Shown here one piece after another: positions 48,750 to 59,398 of a DNA stretch of 64,000 nucleotides (its first letter is position 1; every line of letters begins with the position of its first letter). The position numbers were made by a program, and so were the translations under genes. The DNA is taken from assembly GCF_001404695.1 (NCBI RefSeq), contig NZ_CZAQ01000006.1:19602-83601 (forward strand). The letters run 5' to 3'. The DNA is from Collinsella aerofaciens. GTDB lineage: Bacteria > Actinomycetota > Coriobacteriia > Coriobacteriales > Coriobacteriaceae. The notes below the pieces were generated by a model. It saw nothing but the letters and a program-made list of their open reading frames with translations, did not search any database and was not told the DNA's origin.

Positions 48750-51206
48750 ATGCGACATGTGCATATTCATGTGACGGGCATTGTGCAGGGCGTTGGCATG
48801 CGGCCGTTTGTGTATCGCGAGGCCATGGCGCATGGCATTTGCGGATGGGTGCTCAACGCGGGCGACGGCGTGCATATCGAGGCGCACGCTCCGGCCGATG
48901 CGCTCGATGCTTTTGTTGCCGCGCTTTCTGCGCATGCGCCTGCGGCAGCCCGCGTAGAATATGTCGAGGTTGTGGACCTGGCAGCCCACGGTTGGGATAC
49001 CGCCAATGAACAGGGTTTTCGCATCGTAGCATCGCAGGACCAGACCGCGCACACGACGCTCGTCTCACCCGATATCGCCACCTGCGATGATTGTCTGCGC
49101 GAGTTGTTCGACCCCGCCGATCGGCGCTATCACTACCCTTTTATCAACTGTACCAACTGCGGACCGCGCTTTACCATCATCCGGTCGCTGCCTTATGACC
49201 GAGCGGCCACGTCGATGAATTGTTTTCCCATGTGTCCTGAGTGTGCCGCGGAGTATGCCGACCCACTCGACCGGCGTTTTCACGCGCAGCCCGATGCCTG
49301 CTTTGATTGCGGGCCGCATATCACGTGGCGCGAAGCGAGCGTGGGCGGTGAGCCGGGCGAAGCCGCCGCGTTGCCGGCCGTCGGCACCACGCGCGAGACC
49401 AGCGACGCCATTATCGACCGCTGTGTTGAGCTGCTGGCCGGTGGCGGTATCGTCGCCATCAAGGGTCTGGGCGGATTTCACTTGGCATGCGACGCTTCCA
49501 ACGAGCAGGCGGTAGCCGAGCTTCGCCGCCGCAAACGCCGCAGCAACAAACCGCTTGCCGTTATGGTACGCGACCTTGCCGACGCTGAACGCCTGTGCCA
49601 TGTCAACGACGTTGCACGCGGCTTGCTGGCCGGCAGCATTCGCCCCATTGTGCTGCTGCGCCGACGTGCTGCTTGCGAGAGCGGCGGCTCCCCCGACGCC
49701 CTCGCGCTCGCGCCGTCCGTCGCGCACGACCTTCCAGAGCTCGGTGTTATGCTCCCCTACACCCCGCTTCAGCATCTGTTGCTTGCCGCGGCAGAAGCCC
49801 GCGGTATGCACGCGCTCGTCATGACCAGCGGAAACCTGAGCGAAGAGCCCATCGAGACCGATGACGATCTTGCCTGGGAGCGCCTCGTTGCCGCCGGCAT
49901 TGCCGACGCGCTGCTCGGCAACGACCGCGCGATTCTCTCGCGCTACGACGACTCCGTGGTACGCGTGGTCGATGGCGCCGCCATGCCTGTGCGTCGCGCA
50001 CGCGGATATGCGCCGCAGCCGTTAGCGCTGCCGGCGCTCGACGGCACTGCACCCTGCGTGCTCGCCTGCGGGCCGCAGCAAAAAGCTACGATCGCGCTCA
50101 CGCGCGAGGACGCCGACGGCCATGTGGCCTGTTTTGTGTCGCAGCATATCGGCGATGTCGAAAACGGCGAGACCTTCGATGCCTGGAACGCCGCGCGCAC
50201 GCGCTTGGAAAACCTCTTTGACCTGGCGCCTGCCGCCTTGGCATGTGACATGCATCCCAGCTATCTGTCGAGCCAGTGGGCGCGTGAACTGGCACGGAAG
50301 CACAATCTGCCGCTTATCGAAGTCCAACATCATCATGCACATATCGCGAGCGTGATGGCCGAGGCCATCGCCGCGGGCCAGCTTACAACCGACGCGCGTG
50401 TCCTTGGCATCGCCTTTGACGGCACCGGCGCCGGCACCGATGGGACCATTTGGGGCGGCGAGTTTCTTGTTGCCGGCCTTGCCGATTTTGAACGCGCCGC
50501 GCACCTGCGCACCTGGGCGCTCCCCGGCGGGGCGGCCTCCGTGCGCGACGCCCGCCGCAATGCCTTTGCCCTGCTGAGCGAGCTCGGCCTGCTCGAGCAC
50601 CCGGGTGCCGCGGGGCTATTGGGCGCCCTCGACGAGCAAACGCGCAGCGTGACAGCCACCATGATCGAGCGCGGCATCAACAGCCCGCGTACCAGCAGCA
50701 TGGGGCGTCTCTTTGATGCCGCGGCGGCAATTCTGGGCATCTGCGACAAGGCAACCTACGAGGGCGAGCCCGCCATCGAACTCGAAGCCGCCGCCTGGCC
50801 CGCGCTCGGCGGTAAGACCGTTCGTCTCGACGGCAATCATGCAGGCGTATTCACGTCTGCCGACGACTCCCCCATCTTGGACCCCCAACCGCTCATCGAA
50901 TCTCTTCTGAATGGAATTGAGGCAGGCACGCCGGCCGACAGGCTCGCCCTCGAGTTTCACATCGCCATTACGCACGCTACGACCCACATCGCGTGCGAGA
51001 TCTGCAATCGCGAAAACCTCGATACCGTCGCGCTCTCGGGCGGTGTGTTCATGAACCGGCTTTTGCTTCAGCTCCTTACCCACGAACTCAAAGACGCCGG
51101 TCTTGCCGTCTTGGTCCCCCATACTGTGCCCGTCAACGACGGCTGCATCGCCTACGGTCAGGCCGCCATCGCTCGCGCTCGCCTCGCGCAGACAGCATCG
51201 CGATAG
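48750..51206 (+). CDS. hypF: Carbamoyltransferase HypF
   Basis: An 818-residue protein. Domains: acylphosphatase (1-90, HVTGIVQGVGMRPFVYREA), zinc fingers (about 105-180, CDDCLRELFDP, CTNCGPRFT, CPECAAEY, CFDCGPHI), YrdC-like domain (about 215-400, IKGLGGFHLACDA, NKPLAVMVRD), and the Kae1-like carbamoyl domain (VQHHHAHIASVMAE, GIAFDGTGAGTDG, ALSGGVFMNRLL, HTVPVNDGCIAYGQAA). It uses carbamoyl phosphate and ATP to carbamoylate HypE, the first step in making the CN ligands of [NiFe]-hydrogenase. ATG 48750 has GAGGGGTG upstream. Followed by hypC, hypD and hypE. Confidence 0.96.
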   Translation: MRHVHIHVTGIVQGVGMRPFVYREAMAHGICGWVLNAGDGVHIEAHAPADALDAFVAALSAHAPAAARVEYVEVVDLAAHGWDTANEQGFRIVASQDQTAHTTLVSPDIATCDDCLRELFDPADRRYHYPFINCTNCGPRFTIIRSLPYDRAATSMNCFPMCPECAAEYADPLDRRFHAQPDACFDCGPHITWREASVGGEPGEAAALPAVGTTRETSDAIIDRCVELLAGGGIVAIKGLGGFHLACDASNEQAVAELRRRKRRSNKPLAVMVRDLADAERLCHVNDVARGLLAGSIRPIVLLRRRAACESGGSPDALALAPSVAHDLPELGVMLPYTPLQHLLLAAAEARGMHALVMTSGNLSEEPIETDDDLAWERLVAAGIADALLGNDRAILSRYDDSVVRVVDGAAMPVRRARGYAPQPLALPALDGTAPCVLACGPQQKATIALTREDADGHVACFVSQHIGDVENGETFDAWNAARTRLENLFDLAPAALACDMHPSYLSSQWARELARKHNLPLIEVQHHHAHIASVMAEAIAAGQLTTDARVLGIAFDGTGAGTDGTIWGGEFLVAGLADFERAAHLRTWALPGGAASVRDARRNAFALLSELGLLEHPGAAGLLGALDEQTRSVTATMIERGINSPRTSSMGRLFDAAAAILGICDKATYEGEPAIELEAAAWPALGGKTVRLDGNHAGVFTSADDSPILDPQPLIESLLNGIEAGTPADRLALEFHIAITHATTHIACEICNRENLDTVALSGGVFMNRLLLQLLTHELKDAGLAVLVPHTVPVNDGCIAYGQAAIARARLAQTASR

Positions 51207-51336
51207 GCGTTTTGCCAGCCTGCGCGCCGCCGTCTCACAGGTGTAACGCGTTTGCTCGTGACTCCCGCGAGCGCTACCATTAACTGATGGGTAATTAGGC
51301 GCCTATCCAGCGCAAAACGTATAAAAGGGGAACATT

Positions 51337-51597
51337 ATGTGCCTTGCCGTTCCCGGTAAAGTGGTCAAACGCGACGACGACCTTAAGGCGACCGTCGACA
51401 TGATGGGCATCGAGCGCCCCGTTTCGCTGCGCCTCGTGCCGACGGCACAGGTAGGCGACTATATTCTCGTGCACGCCGGCTTTGGCATTCAGATTGTCGA
51501 CGAGCAGGAAGCCCAAGAGACACTCGAGCTCGTCAATACCATGACCGAGCTGGCCGAAGAGGACCAGCTCGCCACTAACCCGGCCGAGGCATACTAG
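51337..51597 (+). CDS. hypC: Hydrogenase maturation chaperone HypC
   Basis: An 86-residue protein starting MCLAVPGKVVKRDDD; Cys2 is the iron ligand. It carries the Fe(CN)2CO unit with HypD and hands it to the hydrogenase large subunit. The stop codon shares one base with the hypD GTG, so they are coupled, fitting their complex. A long acidic C-terminal helix (QETLELVNTMTELAEEDQLA) is typical. Confidence 0.96.
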   Translation: MCLAVPGKVVKRDDDLKATVDMMGIERPVSLRLVPTAQVGDYILVHAGFGIQIVDEQEAQETLELVNTMTELAEEDQLATNPAEAY

Positions 51598-52712
51598 TGG
51601 CGGCGGCGCAGCCGGTTCGCTCCGGTATCGACTTTTCGGCATTTCGCGACCCCAAGCTGGCTCGCGAGCTCATCGATCGTATTCATGAGCTTGTCGGCAA
51701 CCGCAGCATCAACCTTATGGAAGTCTGCGGTACGCATACCGTGAGCATCGGTCGCTATGGCTTTCGCTCCATTATGCCTGCCGGGCTCAAACTGCTGAGC
51801 GGTCCGGGTTGCCCCGTCTGTGTTACCGCCAACCGCGATATCGACCATGCAATCGCGCTCGCCAAGATGGACGGCGCCATCATCACCACCTTTGGCGACA
51901 TGATGCGCGTGCCCGGGTCGTCTACCTCGCTCGCCGCGCAAAAGGCGGCGGGGCGCGATATTCGCATTGTGTACTCCCCGCTCGATGCACTCGATATCGC
52001 CGAACACAACCCCGATCGCCCGGTCATCTTTATGGGCGTCGGCTTTGAGACCACGACGCCCACCATCGCCGCCGCCATTTTGGAGGCCGATGCACGCGGA
52101 CTCCAGAACTTCTCGGTCTATTGCGCCCACAAGACCACGCCGCCGGCGCTGCGCGCCATCGCCAACGATCCCGAGACCACTATCGACGGCTTTATCCTTC
52201 CGGGACACGTCGCTACCATCACGGGCCTGGCACCCTTTGGGTTTTTGGTCGACGAGTTCAATACCCCGGGTGTGGTCACGGGATTTGAACCGGTCGATAT
52301 CCTGCAGGGCATCTGCATGCTGGTCCAGATGGTTGTCGAGAACAGGCCGGCGATCGACAACGCCTACCGCCGTGGCGTCAACGCAGACGGCAACCCCGTG
52401 GCGCGCCAGCTGGTCGAGCAGGTGTTTGAGCCATGCGACACCACGTGGCGCGGACTGGGACCGATTGCCAACTCGGGTCTTTCCATCCGGCCCGAATTCG
52501 CGCGCTTTGATGCCGGCGCCCGCTTTGACGTACCCATTGAACCGACGGTCGAACCACGCGGGTGCCGCTGCGGCGACGTGCTGCGCGGCGCCATCACGCC
52601 GAGCGACTGCCCGCTGTTCGGCCACGCATGTACGCCCGAACATCCCGTCGGACCGTGCATGGTGAGCTCCGAGGGCAGCTGTGCGGCATATTTCCGCTAC
52701 CGAGGCTGTTAG
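51597..52712 (+). CDS. hypD: Hydrogenase maturation protein HypD
   Basis: A 371-residue protein. Conserved cysteine motifs are LMEVCGTHTVSIGRYG, LLSGPGCPVCVT, FILPGHVATITG, and the C-terminal 4Fe-4S set (CRCGDVLRGAITPSDCPLFG, CTPEHPVGPCMVSSEGSC). It is the scaffold where iron receives CN and CO. GTG 51597 overlaps the hypC stop by one base. A 210-base gap with a large structured repeat separates it from hypE, although the other hyp genes are closely packed. Confidence 0.96.
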   Translation: MAAAQPVRSGIDFSAFRDPKLARELIDRIHELVGNRSINLMEVCGTHTVSIGRYGFRSIMPAGLKLLSGPGCPVCVTANRDIDHAIALAKMDGAIITTFGDMMRVPGSSTSLAAQKAAGRDIRIVYSPLDALDIAEHNPDRPVIFMGVGFETTTPTIAAAILEADARGLQNFSVYCAHKTTPPALRAIANDPETTIDGFILPGHVATITGLAPFGFLVDEFNTPGVVTGFEPVDILQGICMLVQMVVENRPAIDNAYRRGVNADGNPVARQLVEQVFEPCDTTWRGLGPIANSGLSIRPEFARFDAGARFDVPIEPTVEPRGCRCGDVLRGAITPSDCPLFGHACTPEHPVGPCMVSSEGSCAAYFRYRGC

Positions 52713-52715
52713 GTT

Positions 52716-52855
52716 CCGCCGTTCTAACGAACGGCGGACCGGTCGACGCTGCGCGCCATTCAGGCGAGCGATTTGCCTTTCAATCGTCGGCTGCGGGCAA
52801 AAGCCCAGCAGCCTCCTCTTTCAAGGCAACTCACTTCGCCTGAATGGCGCTCGCT
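52716..52855. repeat. Composite structured repeat, copy B, between hypD and hypE
   Basis: The short hairpin TCCGCCGTTC-taac-GAACGGCGGA is followed by GTCGACGCTGCGC, then the long hairpin: outer arms GCGCCATTCAGGCG / CGCCTGAATGGCGC (perfect), conserved loop TTTCAATCGTCGG opposite CCTCCTCTTTCAAGG, inner stem GGCTGCGGGC-AAAA-GCCCAGCAGCC. The plan is identical to copy A at 16551 while the arms differ. Confidence 0.78.
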
Positions 52856-52923
52856 GACTTTTACTTAACATCGATTCTGCCACACTCAGCTATTGCCGAC
52901 CCCCCACGATTGGAGTTTTCGAT

Positions 52924-53958
52924 ATGTCCCGTACTGCCACCGATAGCACTGTCCTGTTGGGCCACGGCTCTGGCGGCCAGATGATGAAACGCATCATCGA
53001 TGAGGTCTTTTTGGATGCCTTTGGGTCGCCCGAACTGCTCGAGGGCAACGATGCCGGCGTCGCTGCGCTGCCCGCGAGCGGGCGCATCGCCATGTCGACC
53101 GACAGCTTTGTAGTCTCGCCGCAGTTCTTCCCCGGCGGCAATATCGGCCGACTCGCCGTGTGCGGAACCGTCAACGACGTCGCGACCTCGGGCGCTAATG
53201 TGCGCTACCTCTCATGCGGCTTTATCCTCGAAGAGGGCTATCCCATGGACAAGCTGCGCCAGATTGTGCAGACCATGGCCGAAACGGCACATGAGGCAGG
53301 CGTGAAGATTATCACCGGCGACACCAAGGTGGTCGAGCGTGGCGGTGCCGACGGCGTCTACATCAATACCGCTGGCGTAGGCGAGGTGCCCGCAGGCGTG
53401 ACGCTCAGCGGTGCCAACTGCCGGCCCGGCGACGTCATCCTGGTGTCGGGCACACTCGGCGACCACGGCATCGCCATCATGAGCCAACGCGAGGGCCTGG
53501 CGTTTTCGAGCACCATCGAAAGCGATGCCGCGCCGCTCAACCACCTGATTGCCGATGTGCTTGCCGCAGCACCCGACACACACTGCTTCCGCGACCCCAC
53601 GCGCGGTGGCCTGGCCTCGACGCTTAACGAGTTTGCGCAGGCCAGCGGCGTTGCCATGGAGGTCGACGAGGATGCCGTGCCCGTGCGCCCCGACGTGCAG
53701 GCAGCCTGCGAGATGCTCGGCTACGATGTGTTGCAGGTGGCAAACGAGGGCAAGATGGTCGCTGTGGTGCCGGCCGAACAGGCAGATGCGGCACTGGCCG
53801 CCATGCGCGCCGCCCGCTACGGCGAGCACGCTGCCATTATCGGCCGCGTGCTGCCGCTTGCCGAGGGCGCCCGTCCCGCCGTGCGCATACGCACCGGCTG
53901 GGGCTCGACCCGCATCCTCGACATGCTCGTGGGAGAGCAGCTGCCGAGGATTTGCTAA
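52924..53958 (+). CDS. hypE: Hydrogenase maturation protein HypE
   Basis: A 344-residue protein of the PurM/ThiL/HypE family. Seen are LLGHGSGGQMMKRIIDEVFL, FVVSPQFFPGGNIGRLAVCG, DTKVVERGGADGVYINTAGV and the C-terminal LPRIC, whose last cysteine receives the carbamoyl group from HypF and is dehydrated to thiocyanate, the CN donor. All catalytic marks are present. It probably shares the hyp transcript, unless the repeat upstream ends or processes it. Confidence 0.96.
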   Translation: MSRTATDSTVLLGHGSGGQMMKRIIDEVFLDAFGSPELLEGNDAGVAALPASGRIAMSTDSFVVSPQFFPGGNIGRLAVCGTVNDVATSGANVRYLSCGFILEEGYPMDKLRQIVQTMAETAHEAGVKIITGDTKVVERGGADGVYINTAGVGEVPAGVTLSGANCRPGDVILVSGTLGDHGIAIMSQREGLAFSSTIESDAAPLNHLIADVLAAAPDTHCFRDPTRGGLASTLNEFAQASGVAMEVDEDAVPVRPDVQAACEMLGYDVLQVANEGKMVAVVPAEQADAALAAMRAARYGEHAAIIGRVLPLAEGARPAVRIRTGWGSTRILDMLVGEQLPRIC

Positions 53959-54063
53959 CGACAAAGGCTCAGGGCTATTAAAGATATTCAGATTCCAAAC
54001 ACGCCCGGCACGCATGCCCAGTATCATGGGGTGCGTTTTACAACTCAAGCGGCAGGAGCACCC

Positions 54064-54732
54064 ATGGCAGCAGCTTTTTCCCATGTGATCTTTGACCTGG
54101 ACGGCACCATTCTCAACACGCTCGAGGACCTGGCGGCCGCCGGCAACCATACCTGCGAGATGCACGGCTGGCCCACGTTTGCCGTAGACGAGTACCGCTA
54201 CAAGGTGGGAAACGGCATGCTCAAGCTGGTCGAGCGCTTTATGCCCGCCGAGTATGCGGGCGACGGCCGTATGTTTGAGCAGACGCTTGCCGAGTTTAGG
54301 GCTTACTACGGCGAGCACAAGGAGGACCACACCGCACCGTACGCCGGTACGATCGAGATGCTCGACCGCCTGCGCACCGCGGGCGTGCAGCTTGCCGTGC
54401 TCACCAACAAGGACCATGTTTCGGCCGCTCCGCTTATCGAAAAATACTTTGGTTCCGAGCGCTTTGCGCTGGTGCAGGGCCGCGTCGATGCGTTTCCTCC
54501 CAAGCCCGAGGCGCCTGTTACGCTGCATGTGATGGAAGAGCTAGGCGCCGACCCGGCAACCACGCTCTATGTGGGCGATTCCAATGTCGATGTTCTGACC
54601 GGTCACAACGCCGGCCTCAAGAGCGCCGGTGTCAGCTGGGGCTTCCGCGGCCGCGCAGAGCTGGAGTCCGCCGGCGCCGACTACGTGGTGGACACCCAAG
54701 ACGAGCTCGCGGCGCTGATTCTGGGCGAGTAG
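54064..54732 (+). CDS. HAD-family hydrolase, phosphoglycolate phosphatase-like
   Basis: A 222-residue protein. Motif I is FDLDGTILNTLEDL with the nucleophile Asp and the following acid Asp; motif II is LAVLTNKDH; the lysine is in FPPKPEAP; motif IV is YVGDSNVDVLTGHNAGL. The C1 helical cap (about 20-85) places it with Gph/PGPase-like phosphatases. The substrate cannot be fixed from sequence: phosphoglycolate is the default, and a general sugar-phosphate phosphatase is possible. ATG 54064 has AGGAG upstream. About 105 bases after hypE; a link with hydrogenase maturation is not obvious. Confidence 0.88.
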   Translation: MAAAFSHVIFDLDGTILNTLEDLAAAGNHTCEMHGWPTFAVDEYRYKVGNGMLKLVERFMPAEYAGDGRMFEQTLAEFRAYYGEHKEDHTAPYAGTIEMLDRLRTAGVQLAVLTNKDHVSAAPLIEKYFGSERFALVQGRVDAFPPKPEAPVTLHVMEELGADPATTLYVGDSNVDVLTGHNAGLKSAGVSWGFRGRAELESAGADYVVDTQDELAALILGE

Positions 54733-54772
54733 CGGGGCTGTCGCTCAACACGGCTGCATAGATTCTGTCGCG

Positions 54773-54945
54773 CGGAAAGCGCATCCCGTTTTGCCGCCCC
54801 AGAATGGGATGCGCTTTCCGGTTGAGCCTTGTCGGGGAAACGGCATCCCGTTTCAGAGCAATATTCCGGGTCGCACTTTCCACAACCCACCCCATCCGGA
54901 AACCGCGACCCGCTATTCGGCCAAATACCGGCTCGTATTTTCCCG
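54773..54945. repeat. Dispersed intergenic repeat, family 'GGAAA/CCCG', copy 3
   Basis: Perfect pair GGAAAGCGCATCCC / GGGATGCGCTTTCC, then GGGAAACGGCATCCCG, then CGGGTCGCACTTTCC / GGAAACCGCGACCCG, then the tail CTATTCGGCCAAATACCGGC ending ATTTTCC. Order and orientation match copies 1 and 2. It fills much of the 475-base gap after the HAD gene; 54946-55094 holds short hairpin fragments with CGTCCCCAAGTGCC and no gene. Confidence 0.8.
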
Positions 54946-55094
54946 AGCATTCGATGCAACGCTGGCGCAAGGAGTGTCCCCAACTGCCGGCAGAAAAGGA
55001 ACGTCCCCAAGTGCCGCCCCAATGACTACCATGGCAACGCCGCAGGTAGAGGACGGACAGCGAGCGGGCACCAGAGCGAACAAATTGGCATGAA

Positions 55095-55136
55095 AAGAGG
55101 ACGGCATAGACCTTCTGGTCATGCCGTCCTCTTTGA
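55095..55136 (-). terminator. Hairpin downstream of the lipoprotein gene
   Basis: AAAGAGGACGGCATGACC (minus strand) pairs with GGTCTATGCCGTCCTCTTT with one wobble, followed by T. It lies 70 bases past the stop codon of the gene at 55208. Confidence 0.75.
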
Positions 55137-55159
55137 ATGACAAGTTGTCGCTCTGGTGC

Positions 55160-55203
55160 CCGCGCAGCGTCGAGCAGTTACGCGGTTCGTAGAACCGCGT
55201 AAC
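55160..55203. repeat. TTCTAnGAA hairpin plus GCTCGACGCTGCGCG, copy 3
   Basis: On the minus strand GTTACGCGGTTC-tac-GAACCGCGTAAC is followed by TGCTCGACGCTGCGCGGG. The same hairpin-loop (TTCTA.GAA) and tail (GACGCTGCGC) open the composite repeats at 16551 and 52716 and recur at 62038. It directly follows the lipoprotein stop codon. Confidence 0.72.
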
Positions 55204-55207
55204 TCCC

Positions 55208-55765
55208 CTAGTTCATCATCGCATTCATCATCTCGGTGGTTGCGGAATCGTCAGCAGACCACTCGCCATCGTCATTGGCGGTGTACTTGAAGGTAACCTT
55301 GGTGTCCTTGGTCTTAGCGGCCTTGGTCACGTCGACCATGACCTGGCCGGCCATCTTGTACAGGTCGTCCTCGGAAGGCATCGTATCGAGCGCCGCGATC
55401 TTCTCCTGATACTGGGTGGCGAAATCTTCAACGATCTTGTTCATGGACTTGCAGGTAATGGTGACATCGGCAGTCGCGGTGCCCTTGTCCTCGTCGACCG
55501 TCACATCGCCGATCTTGTAGTCAAAGCCCTCGAGATAGCTCTTGGCATACTCCTTGGGATCGATACCCAGCTGCTCAAACTCGTCGCCCGAAGCCTCTTC
55601 CAGACCGGAAAGGAAGTCATCGCCGCCGTTCTTGATCTCGTCGAACTGGCTCGTAAGGTCGTTGGTGATGAGCTCCTCCACCGAAGGCCCTCCGCAGCCG
55701 GAAAACAGGACCACGCACGCAACCAAGACGGCCATGAGGGGCGCAAGCAGCAGCTTCTTTTTCAT
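55208..55765 (-). CDS. Secreted lipoprotein of unknown function
   Basis: A 185-residue protein. MKKKLLLAPLMAVLVACVVL followed by FSGCGG is a lipoprotein signal with the lipobox cysteine at residue 24. The mature part has helical N- and beta C-terminal regions (SVEELITNDLTSQFDEIKNG, YKIGDVTVDEDKGTATADVT, KVTFKYTANDDGEWSADDSA). The plan resembles small DUF lipoproteins of Gram-positive gut bacteria that carry an NTF2-like or DUF5105-like domain; I do not assign one. GGAGG stands upstream of ATG 55765. Confidence 0.82.
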   Translation of the reverse strand: MKKKLLLAPLMAVLVACVVLFSGCGGPSVEELITNDLTSQFDEIKNGGDDFLSGLEEASGDEFEQLGIDPKEYAKSYLEGFDYKIGDVTVDEDKGTATADVTITCKSMNKIVEDFATQYQEKIAALDTMPSEDDLYKMAGQVMVDVTKAAKTKDTKVTFKYTANDDGEWSADDSATTEMMNAMMN

Positions 55766-55998
55766 GTTGTTCCTCCAAACAAGCGGCGCCGCGTTCCCTG
55801 CGCAGCGCACGTCGTAACAGCAAGTCCATATTAGCGGCCAGGCCCAACCCCCTGCGTCACAAAAGCGCAGGCGGCTCAATTTGACGAACGAACGGCCTAT
55901 AAAGCAAGCCCCCTGCAATAAAATGCGCCCACTCGGCCCATTAAAAAAGGGCGGCCGGATAACCCGACCACCCCAAAACACCCTTATGTTGCCGCAGA

Positions 55999-56535
55999 CT
56001 ACTTGCGGACGACCTTGACGATGGCATCGCCAGCGGAGACAGCGGAGTCAGCCTCGACGGCGAGCTCGACGTCGGCGAACTCGGCGGTGTTGGACACAGC
56101 CACGACGACGCAGTCCTTGTAGCCGGCAGCGGCGATCTTGGCGCGGTCGATCTTGAGCATGGGCTGGCCAGCCTTAACGACATCGTCGGCCTTGACGAAG
56201 CCCTCGAAGCCGTCGCCGTTCATGTTGACGGTATCGACGCCAACGTGCACCAGAACCTCGATGCCGCTATCGGACTGCAGACCCACGGCGTGACCCATGG
56301 TGACGGTCACCTTGCCGTCGCAGGGAGCGTAGACCAGATCGTCCTCGGGCCACACAGCGCAGCCCTTGCCCAGAACCTCGCCGCCAAAGACGGGATCGGG
56401 CACGTCGGCCATCTTGATGACCTTGCCCTTGACGGGCGAGCACAGCACGTCGGCGCCGGCAGAAGCAGAGATGGAGGCCGGAGCAGCGACAGCCGCGGGC
56501 TCAGCCTTCTTCTTGAAGATATCAAACAGACCCAT
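55999..56535 (-). CDS. crr: PTS glucose-family EIIA component (Crr-like)
   Basis: A 178-residue protein. The EIIA-Glc core (about 28-178) has SPVKGKVIKMADVPDPVFGG, the two active-site histidines in MGHAVGLQSDSG and GIEVLVHVGVDTV, and the ending VKVVRK. It starts MGLFDIFKKK, an amphipathic helix as in Crr, with an Ala/Pro hinge. It receives phosphate from HPr and passes it to an EIIB; the phospho-acceptor is the His in VHVGVDTV. No EIIBC lies here. AGGAG precedes ATG 56535. It follows the GH1 gene's 3' side on the same strand in reverse order, that is the GH1 gene (58124-56676) is downstream-first; the two are separate by ~140 bases with EIIA transcribed after GH1. Confidence 0.93.
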   Translation of the reverse strand: MGLFDIFKKKAEPAAVAAPASISASAGADVLCSPVKGKVIKMADVPDPVFGGEVLGKGCAVWPEDDLVYAPCDGKVTVTMGHAVGLQSDSGIEVLVHVGVDTVNMNGDGFEGFVKADDVVKAGQPMLKIDRAKIAAAGYKDCVVVAVSNTAEFADVELAVEADSAVSAGDAIVKVVRK

Positions 56536-56675
56536 ACGTTTTCTCCTCTTGATTAAGCGCAACGTTATGCGCATGCCTATGGTGATTATAGTGCCAAATG
56601 GTTCAAATGCTAAGGTGGGGACTCGAATCGCGAGCCCATCCCAACGCTTTTCCCCGGTGGCACTCATATTGTCGA

Positions 56676-59284
<2,609 letters not shown>

Positions 59285-59398
59285 GGCTTGCCAATCGTTG
59301 ATTTGGTCATAGTTCGTCGTGATTCAGATATTAGCAGAACGCGCCGACGCGTCCATAATCTGTGCTATGCAGCAGATCGATCGAGCCAAGGAGGATCC

